Source: Bidens hawaiensis (lineage: Eukaryota; Streptophyta; Magnoliopsida; Asterales; Asteraceae). Taken from it: a stretch of DNA of 64,000 bases. Positions 53,036 to 63,090 of the stretch are shown one piece after another. The stretch spans positions 124,001-188,000 of the forward strand of contig JAIQDT010005777.1 of the NCBI GenBank assembly GCA_021521415.1, read 5' to 3'. Made by a program: the position numbers and the translations under genes. Below the pieces are notes generated by a model that saw only the letters and a program-made list of their open reading frames with translations, searched no databases and had not been told where the DNA came from. The first letter of the stretch is position 1; every line of letters begins with the position of its first letter.

Positions 53036-55182
53036 AGACAAATTCTAAATTTGGTGAAGTAGCCGACGAAGGAATTTTGGTCGGATACGTTGTTGGGACT
53101 CCCAACAGACGAGTCTTTAATACATCGACCAGCAAGGTTGAGGTGGTCTGTAACACTGATATCACAAGTTACAAATCACCAAAACCAAGCACGGGACCCG
53201 CTGGGGTTTTCGACTATGATAGACTTTTCAAATCTTTTAACATACCTTACTTGGATTGTGCAGAAGTAGATGAAAGAATTGCTTCGAAGATGATTTATGA
53301 TGAGGAAGACAATTATGTGCAACGACCGAAGTATGATGAATGTCAGCCTTCCTCGTCAAATGCTGTCAACACCCCTGCTGCCTCTACAGAAGAGGAATTC
53401 TTCAATCCGTTTCACTCTCAACAACAATCACCCACTGATGAGCTATCTTCAAATCTGGAAGACAATCTGCAAGTCAGTGCGGTTCCGACTACGAGAGTTC
53501 ACAAAAATCACCCATTGGAGAATGTGATAGGTGATCTGTCCGACGGTGTACAAACAAGACAAAGCTTGAATGAGCACACCTGTGTTTATACAAGCATTAA
53601 AGATTCAGGCATAATCAACGAATTCTTATACACCTGCTTCATCAGCCAGATTGAACCAAAGAACTATCAAATGGCTCTCAAGGACAGCTCGTGGGTCGAA
53701 GCCATGCAAGAAGAATTAGCCCAGTTTAAGAAGATGGAGGTATGGAACTTGGTTGCAAAACCAAATAATGTGCATGCGATTGACACAAAATGGGTCTTCA
53801 AATGCAAGAGAGATGAGAAAGGGATTATTATCAGGAACAAGGAGAGGCTGGTTGTAAAAAGTTTTAATCAGCAAGAGGGGATTGATTACAATGAGGTGTT
53901 TGCTCCTGTGGCGAGATTGGAAGCCATCCGATTGTTTTTGGCATTTGCTGCACATAAGGAGATGAAGGTATTTCAGTTAGACGTGAAGAGTGCGTTCCTT
54001 AACGGCAAAGTCGATGAGGTTGTGTACGTTGAGCAACCTCCGGGTTTTCCTGACCCAGACTTTCCTGATCACGTATACAAGCTAAGTAAAGCACTGTATG
54101 AACTACATCAGGCCCCTCGTGCCTGGTACTCAACACTATCCGACTACTTGCTTGAGAATGAGTTTGAAAGAGGAAAGATTGATAGCACTTTGTTCTTCAA
54201 GAGAAAAGGGAGCGACTTTCTACTGGTGCAAGTCTACGTGGATGACATCATATTTGCTGCATCAAAAGTCGCCATGTGTCAGGAGTTTGAGGCCGTCATG
54301 AAAAAGAGATTCGAAATGAGTGCTATGGGTGAACTAACTTTCTTTTTAGGATTGCAGGTTGATCAGAAGAAAGATGGGATGTTCATTCATCAGACTAAGT
54401 ATGTCCATGATGTTCTCAAACACTTCAAGATGGAGGACAACACTCCATTTGATACTCCAGTCTGCGTCAACCATAAATTGGGTGCTGATTCAGACAACGA
54501 TGCAGACGTGGACCTAACCCAATATCGGGCAATAATAGGTTCTTTAATGTACTTAACTGCTTCTAGACCTGATATTATGTTTGCAGTTTGTCTTTGTGCA
54601 CGCTTTCAGGCAAACCCAAAGGAATCTCACTTGAAGGGTGCGAAGAGAATATTGCGCTATCTCAAAGGCAAACCTAAGCTGGGGTTGTGGTACACGAGAG
54701 GAGGAGACTTGGAGTTGGTCGCCTACACAGATTCTGATTATGGAGGGTGCAATCAGAGTCGGAAGTCAACAACAGGTGGTTGTCAGTTTCTTGGTGGCAG
54801 ATTAGTGTCATGGCAATGCAAGAAGCAGACCTCAGTCGCCATTTCAACCTTTGAAGCAGAATACATGGCAGCATCAAACTGCTGCTCCCAGGTTCTTTGG
54901 ATTCAACAACAGTTGCGCGATTATGGTCTGAATTTCACTCATACTCCTATTTGCATTGATAATACTGCTGCTATCTCAGTAACTAACAATCCCGTAAAGC
55001 ATAGCAAAACTAAACATATTGACATCCGTCATCATTTTATAGGGGATTGTGCTGAGAAGAAACTGATTGTGCTCGAAAAGGTTGATACGTTAGATAATTT
55101 CGCTGACTTGTTTACTAAAGCGTTTGACAAAAATCGTTTTCAAAACCTTGTTGAGCTGAATGGGATGATCAATCCCGAGTAA
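53036..55182 (+). CDS. Copia B reverse transcriptase and RNase H, open frame
   Basis: A long open frame (first ATG 53077, 701 codons). Reverse transcriptase blocks: [79 protein letters not shown], the catalytic [11 protein letters not shown] at about 54232-54264, and MGELTFFLGLQV. RNase H: AYTDSDYGGCNQSRKST, FEAEYMAASNCC, CIDNTAAISVTNN, TKHIDIRHHF and the closing DNFADLFTKAF. The key acidic residues are present. It lacks the upstream frame because of the shift near 53020, so it would not be made as an independent protein. Confidence 0.93.
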
Positions 55183-56499
55183 CCGTGTTTTTGACTTTGT
55201 TTAAATTTAAAAAAAAAAAAAACATCACTATCGCTTAGAATTATGTCGGTTGCCTCAGTTTGAAGGACATATCTTCGGATATGTTTGGTCCTCATTTCTA
55301 CTTGTAGAATATGAGGATAGCCATTAACCAGATGACTGAAAGTGACCGGGGCGGTTTATGATGGGTTTTTATTCTTTCGCTGAAAATTAGTCGATCATAC
55401 TAGGTTAGAAGGACACATACTTGTATGTGGTCGGTCCAGCTGATCCATTGGATCTTCAGGATAGCCGTTTACCTGAAAACTTCAATTTGATCGGGGCGAT
55501 AAAACTAAAAATTTCTTTTCGGGAAATGAAATTATTTTTCCAGTCTACTACTTCGTAAGAAGTTCCTTTACTATGTTTAACAGAAAATTGATCCAACCTT
55601 GGAAAGTGATACATATACAGATTCTGTGTGCTTAACTAGTGAAGTTATTAGGCCTAAAAGACTTTAGAACAGTCATTGTATGTCATGGTGGCTTTTTATG
55701 GTGCGTAAAAGTATAAGTGATACTAACTAAATCTACTCGATTTTACGTGGAAACTTCTTAAGAGTTGTGCATGTCTCCATATATACCTTTCCGAATGATA
55801 GGCAGAAAAGCGATTACCCAGTCATACACGAGCCCGTGAGTGTTCTGATTCCCGTGAAGATAGTGTGTCAAGAAACTGCAGTGATCCAGATTCGGGACTT
55901 GCAGTTGTTTACTACTCTGAAGTTTGTGTAAATGCTTATTAAAAAAAAAAAAATTTTTTTGAGTTATTGAGATATTCTAGAGTTCATAAATTAATACTTC
56001 TCAATCATGATGTAAGAAAGAAAACGGGAAGAAGAGTCTGAAGATCGAAGAGGAATTACTATTTAATCAGACACTACGGGTCGAGGTCAACTTGGGGTGA
56101 CTTGGGGAAAGCCAAATACGCTTTGAGAATAGATAGGAGGCATCATAATTTCTGAGTTGTTGCCCATTTAAATTTTGAGCTTAATTGAACCTAATCCGTA
56201 TCACAGAAACGATGAAAACCATTCTAAGTTATTTACCTGCTTACAACCTGTTTCTTTATGTCATAATACGGCTGAACACGGATCTGTGTGACAGTCACGT
56301 AGTTAGTATGATTCCTGTTCGGATCTTTTCTAAAACATGGTAGTCCCTATCGAGACTGAAATTTGATCCCGTGTACTTTATTTTTAAAATTTTTTATATT
56401 TGGTTACTTGGTCTTGATCGTATCATTTAACGCTTTAAAGGATGTTTTCTAACTTAATTGCAAATTGTTCAAATTATGGGGTTTGTTTTAAAAAATTTT
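55183..56499 (+). other. Pol to extra-ORF intergenic region of copia B, first part
   Basis: About 1.3 kb non-coding. It holds two related units (about 55260-55366 and 55407-55505), each with a hairpin, a GGTCC box, AGGATAGCC and CGGGGCG. Otherwise no feature seen. Confidence 0.7.
55260..55510 (+). repeat. Two diverged tandem hairpin units after pol
   Basis: Unit 1 has ACATATC-TTCG-GATATGT (55267-55284), a seven-pair stem on a c(UUCG)g-type loop. Unit 2 has CACATAC-TT-GTATGTG (55424-55439). Both are followed by GGTCC, then AGGATAGCC and a CGGGGCG end. Confidence 0.7.
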
Positions 56500-56508
56500 A
56501 ATATCAGC

Positions 56509-56558
56509 GAAGTTGTACATAACTTCGCCTGCTAGGCGAAGTTATCCATAACTTCGCC
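56509..56558 (+). repeat. GCGAAGTT palindromes upstream of the internal TATA box
   Basis: AGCGAAGTTGTACATAACTT, then AGGCGAAGTTATCCATAACT and TTCGCC: two hairpin-forming pairs of the element's motif, about 15 bases before the TATA box at 56575. Confidence 0.85.
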
Positions 56559-56570
56559 GGTTTAACTCTG

Positions 56571-56584
56571 ACCCTATATAAAGG
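56571..56584 (+). promoter_or_regulatory. Candidate internal promoter TATA box for the extra ORF
   Basis: ACCCTATATAAAGG, better than the TATA-like site in the LTR. It lies 664 bases before the extra ORF and directly after the palindrome pairs. A donor-like AAAGGTGTGT near 56702-56711 and the acceptor TTTGATGCAG at 57234-57243, just before ATATGGCT, would allow the leader to be spliced out. Confidence 0.5.
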
Positions 56585-56939
56585 AAATCAATGGTCAAAC
56601 TTTTTCATTTTCTCAAACTCAGCGAACTTACTCACTATCAACCCTAAGCGAACTTATCGATCGATTCACTGTGTTAATCTTTCTCTGTTCTAATTCGATT
56701 AAAGGTGTGTAGGTTTATAGTGTCGTATATTCAATGTTATTGAGGTTAATCATTGGTCGTTTCAACTTGATTCTCGACCTCGTGTTTCGAAACCTTAAAC
56801 ACCCGATTTCAAACTTGTTATTACGTGGTCGTAATCTACTTGAACATCTAAAACTTCATAAAATCATGTGTAACGGAGTCTTCAATCTTCAAATTCACCA
56901 ACTACATGTCGAATTGAAAACCTAACTGTTGCCGATTCA

Positions 56940-57200
56940 TATTCGGCGAAGTTACAGTTTAGGCGAAGTTATTCGTAACTTCGCCTGAGGTTTAACTTCG
57001 CTTAATATTTTATTACGTAACAGTATTTGAGGCGATGTTGTGGTTAGGCGAAGTTATTATTAACTTCGCCTGGCCCTTTTTACTTAACTGTTATCCGGCG
57101 AAGTTCAAGTTGAGGCGAACTTGTTCTCAACTTCGCCCCACCTCTAACTTCGCCTATACAGAATAAATCACAACTTCGCTCATGGTAACAGGCGAACTTC
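56940..57200 (+). repeat. GCGAAGTT array in front of the extra ORF
   Basis: About twelve motif copies (GGCGAAGTT, AACTTCGCC and variants such as GGCGAACTT), several in hairpin pairs. It stops about 50 bases before the ATG at 57246, as the leader array stops about 50 bases before the gag ATG. Confidence 0.88.
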
Positions 57201-57245
57201 TGATTTGCTTTGACGTTTATCTAACTTAGTCTGTTTGATGCAGAT

Positions 57246-60122
57246 ATGGCTGCTGTAGGTGGTACAGGCGGTGATGACGGTGGTGATAACCAAAGACAGT
57301 TCTTCCCGGGTCATAACATGTACATAACATTAGACCCGGAGGCGAGCGGAATTGATGATTTCCGCGAAATCATCACATTCTTACTACGCTCGCGTATATT
57401 CCACGCGATTACGACAACACTGCCAATATCCTTGCCAAACATTGAGGATTTTTGGCAGACTGTGGAATATGACTGTAGGGTCGAGCCCCCGGTGATGCGA
57501 GCAACAGTCAACAATCACATTGTTCAGTTCTCATCTGAACAGATCCGGGCGGCTTTACGATTTGGAGATGAGACGAGGGATGACCCGACAGATTTTGTGG
57601 CTCCTTTCCGTGATGGAGCGTTTATGAGGATGGGATACTCTGGTCCCTTGGGAGATACTCAGAGAAGGAATGGGTTTTTGCTTGACCAGTGGCGCTTTCT
57701 CATGCATGTCATGATAGTTTGCATGTTAGGGAGAAAGGCGGGCACTGATGGCATGGGCGCGACCATGCAGTCGGCGATGACTGCTCTGACTTATAATAAG
57801 CGTTACAGCTTTGGTCAGATGGTCTTCTACGAGATTGATCGACAAAGAAGAGCGGTGGAGCGTGAGAGATTTATCATGTATCCAAGATTCCTCCAAATGA
57901 TCTTGAATCATGTTGCTCCAACGCTACCTCAGCGCTGCCCGATCAGATACGTTGAAAGTGTGAGCAAAAGGATCTTCGCCCAATGCAGATCCTCCAGTGC
58001 GAGGAGCAAACCTGAGCTCCGTCCTCGACATACTCCACTTTTTGGGTACTTGATCAACCCGGAGTATGTGCCTGCTCGTGGGGACGAGTTTCGGGACCCG
58101 GCACCACAACAGGCAGGAGCACCTCAAGCTATACCTGCTGCTCCTGTTCTGTCACCGGAGGAGAATGTAGACCTTGACGCAGAGTTTGGCGGTCAAGGAT
58201 TCTTTGACATGGAGAGGGTGGACCCTGAAGAGAATGTGCAAGTCTCGGTTGAGAGGGTGTCGAGTGTGAATGTCACTAGGGCAGCTACAACGGTGGCTGA
58301 CTCTGATTCAGAAGATGATGTGGCTGTAGCGAGACGAATTCTAGTTAACCAAGAACGGGTTCAAGGGAAAAGAAAGAGAACTGATGATGACAGCGAGTCA
58401 GACTATGAAGAAGAGGTACATCAGTTGATTCGGAGATCAAGAAGGGAACGGGCAGGTGCAGGATCGGGAGCTGGTGAGAGCTCGAGGGTGGTACGTTTCA
58501 CCCCACCCGCACTGTCCGGTATGACAATGGTCCCTTCATCATTACAGGTCACAAGGCCAAGGGATGTTCCCGTGGTGGCTACCTCATCTGCCTTTGGCCT
58601 CCCACCAACTACATTCCAACTATCGGCTCCGGAGACTGTATCGTTGCCACCTCCAACTCTTACTCCAACGGAGGTCGTGGCACGATTTATTGAGTCGACG
58701 GTTGTGGCCACTGCAGGGTTATCGGTGACGATACCACCTGCGGTTACGTCTATGCCTACTTCTGAGGTCCCGGTTACATCGGAAATCTCTCCTTAGTATA
58801 CTCAAGATATATCACATCTGAGGTTTGATTTCGATGCAACCTTATCAGACTCTGAACGAATAGCAGCACTTGAACGGGTCTTGGCAGAACAGTCAAGGAT
58901 TAATCTTATCCAGACCCAGGCTATTCAACGCCTAGTTGCTGAGAATCAGATGCAGTCGTCCCTGCTGGTAGAACATGGCAAAATCATAGATGCTTTGAAG
59001 GAGTTCTTGGCATCTCAGGGGGAGACGAGCTGTAAAGGCGATGAGCTGAGGACGAAGAAGCGCAATGATAGAGACGATGATCCCAATGCATCGAAAGGTG
59101 CAGGTGGTGAGTTGCCAAGAACTGAACAAGCTCCTGGGACTTCCATAACTCAGGGGGAGTCGACAAGTGCAGCTGGTGGTGATGATGTGGTGGTAGTGGA
59201 TGTTGAGGAGATGGATGATGAATTCATAGGTGATGATGATGTATTACCGGTGGATGAGATAGAGAAGATTGGTGCAGAGATAGTGATTGATAATGATATT
59301 GAAGAGGGAGAGATAGTAGAGGAGAATGTGGAGCATGAGATACCAGAAGTCGATAAGGCAGATATGAGTCAAGAGATTGGGAATGATGAGACTGAATGGG
59401 AAGAGCAGCCTAGATGGAAAGAAGGCTATGCTCAGTGGTTTGTAAAAACGAAGAAACCGGCGGTCCCTACTATGTTTAAGAAGAGTTACAACATTAGAGG
59501 CTATGCTGAAGCGAGAAAGGGGATTATATGCTGGATATATGATGAGCAGTTGAGGCTCTTTGTGATTAAGAGATATGATGGTGTTTAGTACTTCAAAAGG
59601 CTGCTGAGATCGTTGAATACATTGCCTGAGTGTGAAGTGAAAGACTTAGCCAGATTGGGATTGATAAATCGAAGTGATGATAATATGGCTAGAGTCATCG
59701 GGAAGATAGTATGGAAGGAGAGTATAAAGGAAAAGAAGTTCGAGCTGTTGAAACCACAAAAGGGAAAACTTATCGAAGACAAAGATAGAGGATTGAGAGC
59801 AGATGGCAAGCCTTGGATGATTATGAAGTATAAGCCGATCCGGTGTCTAAAAGAGGTGCCGATGAAACAGATGCCCAAGGATGTGCTGAAGAATCTGAAG
59901 TGGTGGTATGTAGATTGTGAAACAGCTGAAGCAGTAATGGAAGACGAAGATGAACAAGAGCTGCTGAGAGTATATGATCCGATGCATCTAGTGAACTTGT
60001 CGCAAGCTGATCTGCATGTGCTGAATGAGAAGAAGATATTTTATATTCCTGCTTGGAAAGACGAAGCGAAGAAATATCAAAGAATTGTATCAGTTTGTGT
60101 ACGTGAAGGAGTTCATGCTTAA
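57246..60122 (+). pseudogene. Copia B extra ORF, 958 codons with two in-frame TAG stops
   Basis: A single frame from ATG 57246 to TAA 60120-60122, interrupted only by TAG at 58794-58796 and 59586-59588. The N-terminal half (residues about 20-280) is a compact domain: FPGHNMYITLDPEASGIDDF, LPNIEDFWQTVEYDCRVEPP, FSSEQIRAALRFGDETRDDP, RYSFGQMVFYEIDRQRRAVE. It looks like the putative plant transposon-protein domain found in envelope-position ORFs. A Pro/Ala-rich linker, an acidic middle (DSDSEDDVAVARRI), a coiled coil after the first stop, another acidic run, and a basic C-terminal part follow. I see no signal peptide or membrane segment, so 'envelope-like' is by position only. Confidence 0.8.
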
Positions 60123-60190
60123 AGATGAAGATTCAAGATTTTTGAAGATTAAAAGACACGTGTTTGAAGATAAAGATATGAAGCTACTGC

Positions 60191-60202
60191 CAAGGGGGAG
60201 TC
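60191..60202 (+). other. Polypurine tract of copia B
   Basis: CAAGGGGGAGTC directly before the 3' LTR; the non-autonomous element has AAAGGGGAGTC at the same place. Confidence 0.9.
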
Positions 60203-60624
60203 TGTTGGTACATGATGTCAGTAGTTCAGTGTCAAGTGTCTGTAATCGAGTTTGTTAGATTTGTGTTTTTGTATGTAAGCGAAGTTAGCTCACAAGTTCG
60301 CTGATACAGGCGAACTTGTGAACTAAGCGAAGTTAGGGACAACTTCGCCTGAACATGCCAGGCGAAGTTGTCGCCTTTATAATTAGCTAGGTTACGGCTG
60401 TTTTAGAAAATCTAGAAGTTAATCAGTTATTCGAGTTTACGAGTCAGAGAGTTTGTGTAATCAGTGATCATTGTATCACGTGTTTCCGGTTGCAATACAA
60501 CGTGTTTGTGTTTATTGTAACGTGTGTTCGATCGTATCGTCTTCTACGCTCGTAACGTCTTACGTAGGGATTCCGCACCTACGTAGAACGAGATATCTCG
60601 TGTAAATCCGGCTGGGAACCTACA
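60203..60624 (+). repeat. 3' LTR of copia B
   Basis: Same length as the 5' LTR with four substitutions seen by eye. GATTCCGCA hairpin at 60560-60586. Confidence 0.96.
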
Positions 60625-61094
60625 GGATCATATCCCAAGCTGATCAGATACTCATTATCTTCATTTACTTTCTCAGTTTCTTTCATTTCTTCCTCATCTT
60701 CATTTTCAACATCTAAGTCAACCACTTCTTCAAGGTTATGAAGAGCCTCAATCATTGGTTCATCGTTTTGTGTGGATTAAGCTCTTCTCCTTTCTTCAAG
60801 CTTGTTCTTCCTTATGTTGTACACCATTTTTTTTACAGATTTTTGTCTTTTGGGCTTTGGTGTCTCAATCTCAGTTGTGTCCTTCCTTTTCAAACTTGAT
60901 TGAGTTGGAGTGGAAGTATCAGGTTGCTCTAATTCTGTTTCTAGTTCTTCAATGATTATTTCCTCATCCACTGACTCAGATTCTTCAATAACAGCTTCAT
61001 CTATATGAGTCTCTTCAGTTTCTTCAGTAACTTCTTGAATAATGGGTTCACTTGTTTCAACATGTTCTTTAAATCTTGGTTCTCCTTTACTCAA
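60625..61094 (-). pseudogene. SIRE-like extra ORF, N-terminal part
   Basis: The minus-strand frame starts MSKGEPRFKEHVETSEPIIQ at 61094 and is very acidic (EEIIIEELETELEQPDTSTP). A basic KKRKD/PKPKRQK-type stretch follows, which could act as a nuclear signal, and then a stop at 60777. A further acidic frame (EALHNLEEVVDLDVENEDEE) runs to the insertion at 60625 and continues beyond copia B at 48294. Function unknown. Confidence 0.7.
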
Positions 61095-61732
61095 GTCTTA
61101 GAATGTTGGACTGGATTCTTAACAATAAACATAGCAGCAGTATTATCAATTAAGATAGGAGTATGTAAGAAATTCAAACCATAGTCCAGCAGTTGATTTT
61201 GAATCCACAAAACCTGTGCACAGCAAACAGATGCAGCAATGTATTCAACTTCAGCAGTTGAGATAGACACTGTAGTCTGTTTCTTGCATTGCCATGTCAC
61301 CAACCTGTTCCCTAAAAACTGGCAGCCTCCTGAGGTTGATTTCCTACTCATGTTGCAACCATCATAGTCACTATCTGTGTAGGCTATCAAATCAAAAGAG
61401 AGGTTCTTTGGATACCAAATCCCCAAATCTGGTTTTCCCTTTAGGTATCTGAATATCCTCTTGACTGCTAGCATGTGTGAAACCTTGGGGTTAGCTTGAA
61501 ATCTTGCACAGACACACACAGCAAACATAATATCTGGCCTAGATGCTGTAAGATACATCAGTGATCCTATCTTGGCTATATACTCATGCTGGTCCACTGA
61601 CTCCCCCTTTTCATCAGGTACCATTTTCTCATGTGTATCCATTGGTGTGGAAACTGTCTTGAAGTCTTGGCACTTGAATTTGTTAAGAATCTCTTGTACA
61701 TATTTGGATTGATTTATGCACTTGAAGTCCAA
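61091..61732 (-). pseudogene. SIRE-like RNase H region, C-terminally cut
   Basis: The frame has [35 protein letters not shown], then RNase H blocks AYTDSDYDGCNMSRKST, AEVEYIAASVCCAQV and LIDNTAAMFIVKNPVQHSKT, followed at once by a stop (61091). In relatives (see copia B at 54990-55130) about 50 more residues follow, ending in an FADLFTKAF-like motif. The loss seems to join pol almost directly to the extra ORF. Confidence 0.88.
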
Positions 61733-62981
61733 GGAAGAAATTCATTTCTCCCATTGAGCTCATTTTGTACTTGGATTTCATTACTTGTTCAAACTCTTTG
61801 CACATTTGTTCATTTGTAGAGCCAAAGATAATGTCATCCACATACACTTGCAACAGCAGTAGGTCTTTGTTCCTTCTTTTGTAGAAAAGAGTCTTGTCAA
61901 TTGCCCCTCTACAGAAACCATTTTCCAACAAATGATTTAACAGCTCATCATACCAAGCTCTTGGTGCTTGATGTAATCCATACAGTGCCTTGCTGAGCTT
62001 GTAAACTTTGTTGGGGTGCATTGGATCTTCAAATCCAGGAGGTTGAGTGACATAGACTTCTTCATCAATTTTCCCATTAAAAAATGCAGACTTTACATCC
62101 AATTGATAGACCTTTATATTCATGGATGCTGCATATGCCAGAAAGATTCTGATTGCTTCTAGTCTTGCAACTGGAGCAAAAAATTCTTCAAAGTCCACTC
62201 GTTCCTCTTGTAAGCATTCTAGAGCTACCAGTCTTGCTTTGTTCTTAATAACAATTCCTATTTCGTCCTTCTTGTTTCTAAAAACCCACTTGGTGCCAAT
62301 AACATACTTGCCTCTGGGCTTGTCAACCAAATCCCATACATGTAAGTCTCTGAATTGGACCAATTCTTCCTGCATAGCTTCTACCCAGCTATTGTCTTTC
62401 AAGGCTTGATTAATGTTCTTGGGTTCAACTTGGGATAAGAAGCAGGCATACAGGCAGATGTTTGCCTTTTCAAAAGAACTTCTTGTCACTCTTTCATGCA
62501 AGTCTCCAATTATGTTTTCTGCTGGGTGATTTCTTTCGACAGAAGTGGTTTGCACAACTTGTTGTGTAGATACTTCTGTTTCAAGATTTGTCATGTTTAA
62601 CACAGCAGAATCATCTTCAATTCTCATGTGGGATTCTTCATTTGCTTGAACTTGATTTATCTTTGATGAAGATGCTTCATTTGATCCAAATTGCAGAGAG
62701 TCAAACAAAGACTGGAACCTTTCTTCAAACTGGTTTATCCTTTCAGTCTGATCAGGTTGCTGACTTTGAATTGGATCACTCTCAACTCCACTTAGCCCTT
62801 CATTGGAAACTTCCACTGCATCATCTTGTCCATTTGTATCAACTTCATCAGCTTGAAGGTTTTTTCTTTCAAAGTTAAAGACATTAGACTCGGGAGCAAC
62901 AGATGACCATAGCTTGTCCAGATCAACTTGTTTTTGCTTTTCTTTATCTTCAAAGCTGGTTCTGTACATGCTGTCATCCAT
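61683..62981 (-). pseudogene. SIRE-like reverse transcriptase
   Basis: The frame shows [19 protein letters not shown], then [98 protein letters not shown], the catalytic [14 protein letters not shown] and [13 protein letters not shown] frameshift near 61720 moves into the next piece. Upstream a stop at about 63003 separates it from integrase. Confidence 0.92.
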
Positions 62982-63090
62982 ATCTTCACTGTAGATTTTG
63001 AATTATTTGATCATCTTTTCTAGGTCAAACAGCCACTTGGGTCCTTCAACATTATTGAAATGGTTTTCATTGAAAATTATATCAGAAGAT

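Larger units (their letters stand above)
48295..60624 (+). mobile_element. Young Ty1/copia element with a large extra ORF (copia B), 12.3 kb
   Basis: LTRs 48295-48716 and 60203-60624 (422 bases each) differ at four positions by eye. Target duplication GGATC (48290-48294 and 60625-60629) is perfect. Primer site 48719, polypurine tract 60191. Order: gag 49227, protease, integrase, reverse transcriptase, RNase H to 55182, a 2-kb non-coding stretch, and an extra ORF 57246-60122. It was inserted into the extra ORF of a SIRE-like element. Size, gene order and extra ORF fit the SIRE/Maximus lineage. At least six stops or frameshifts disable this copy despite its youth (about 0.4 million years if 1.3e-8 substitutions per site per year applies). 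Confidence 0.96.

Noticed and set aside
57924..58127. Short minus-strand frames within the copia B extra ORF (also 58421-58711, 58932-59129)
   Set aside because: All overlap the long sense frame and show no domain.
57246..60122. True retroviral-type envelope protein
   Set aside because: No signal peptide, no membrane segment and no cysteine-rich ectodomain; only its position resembles env.
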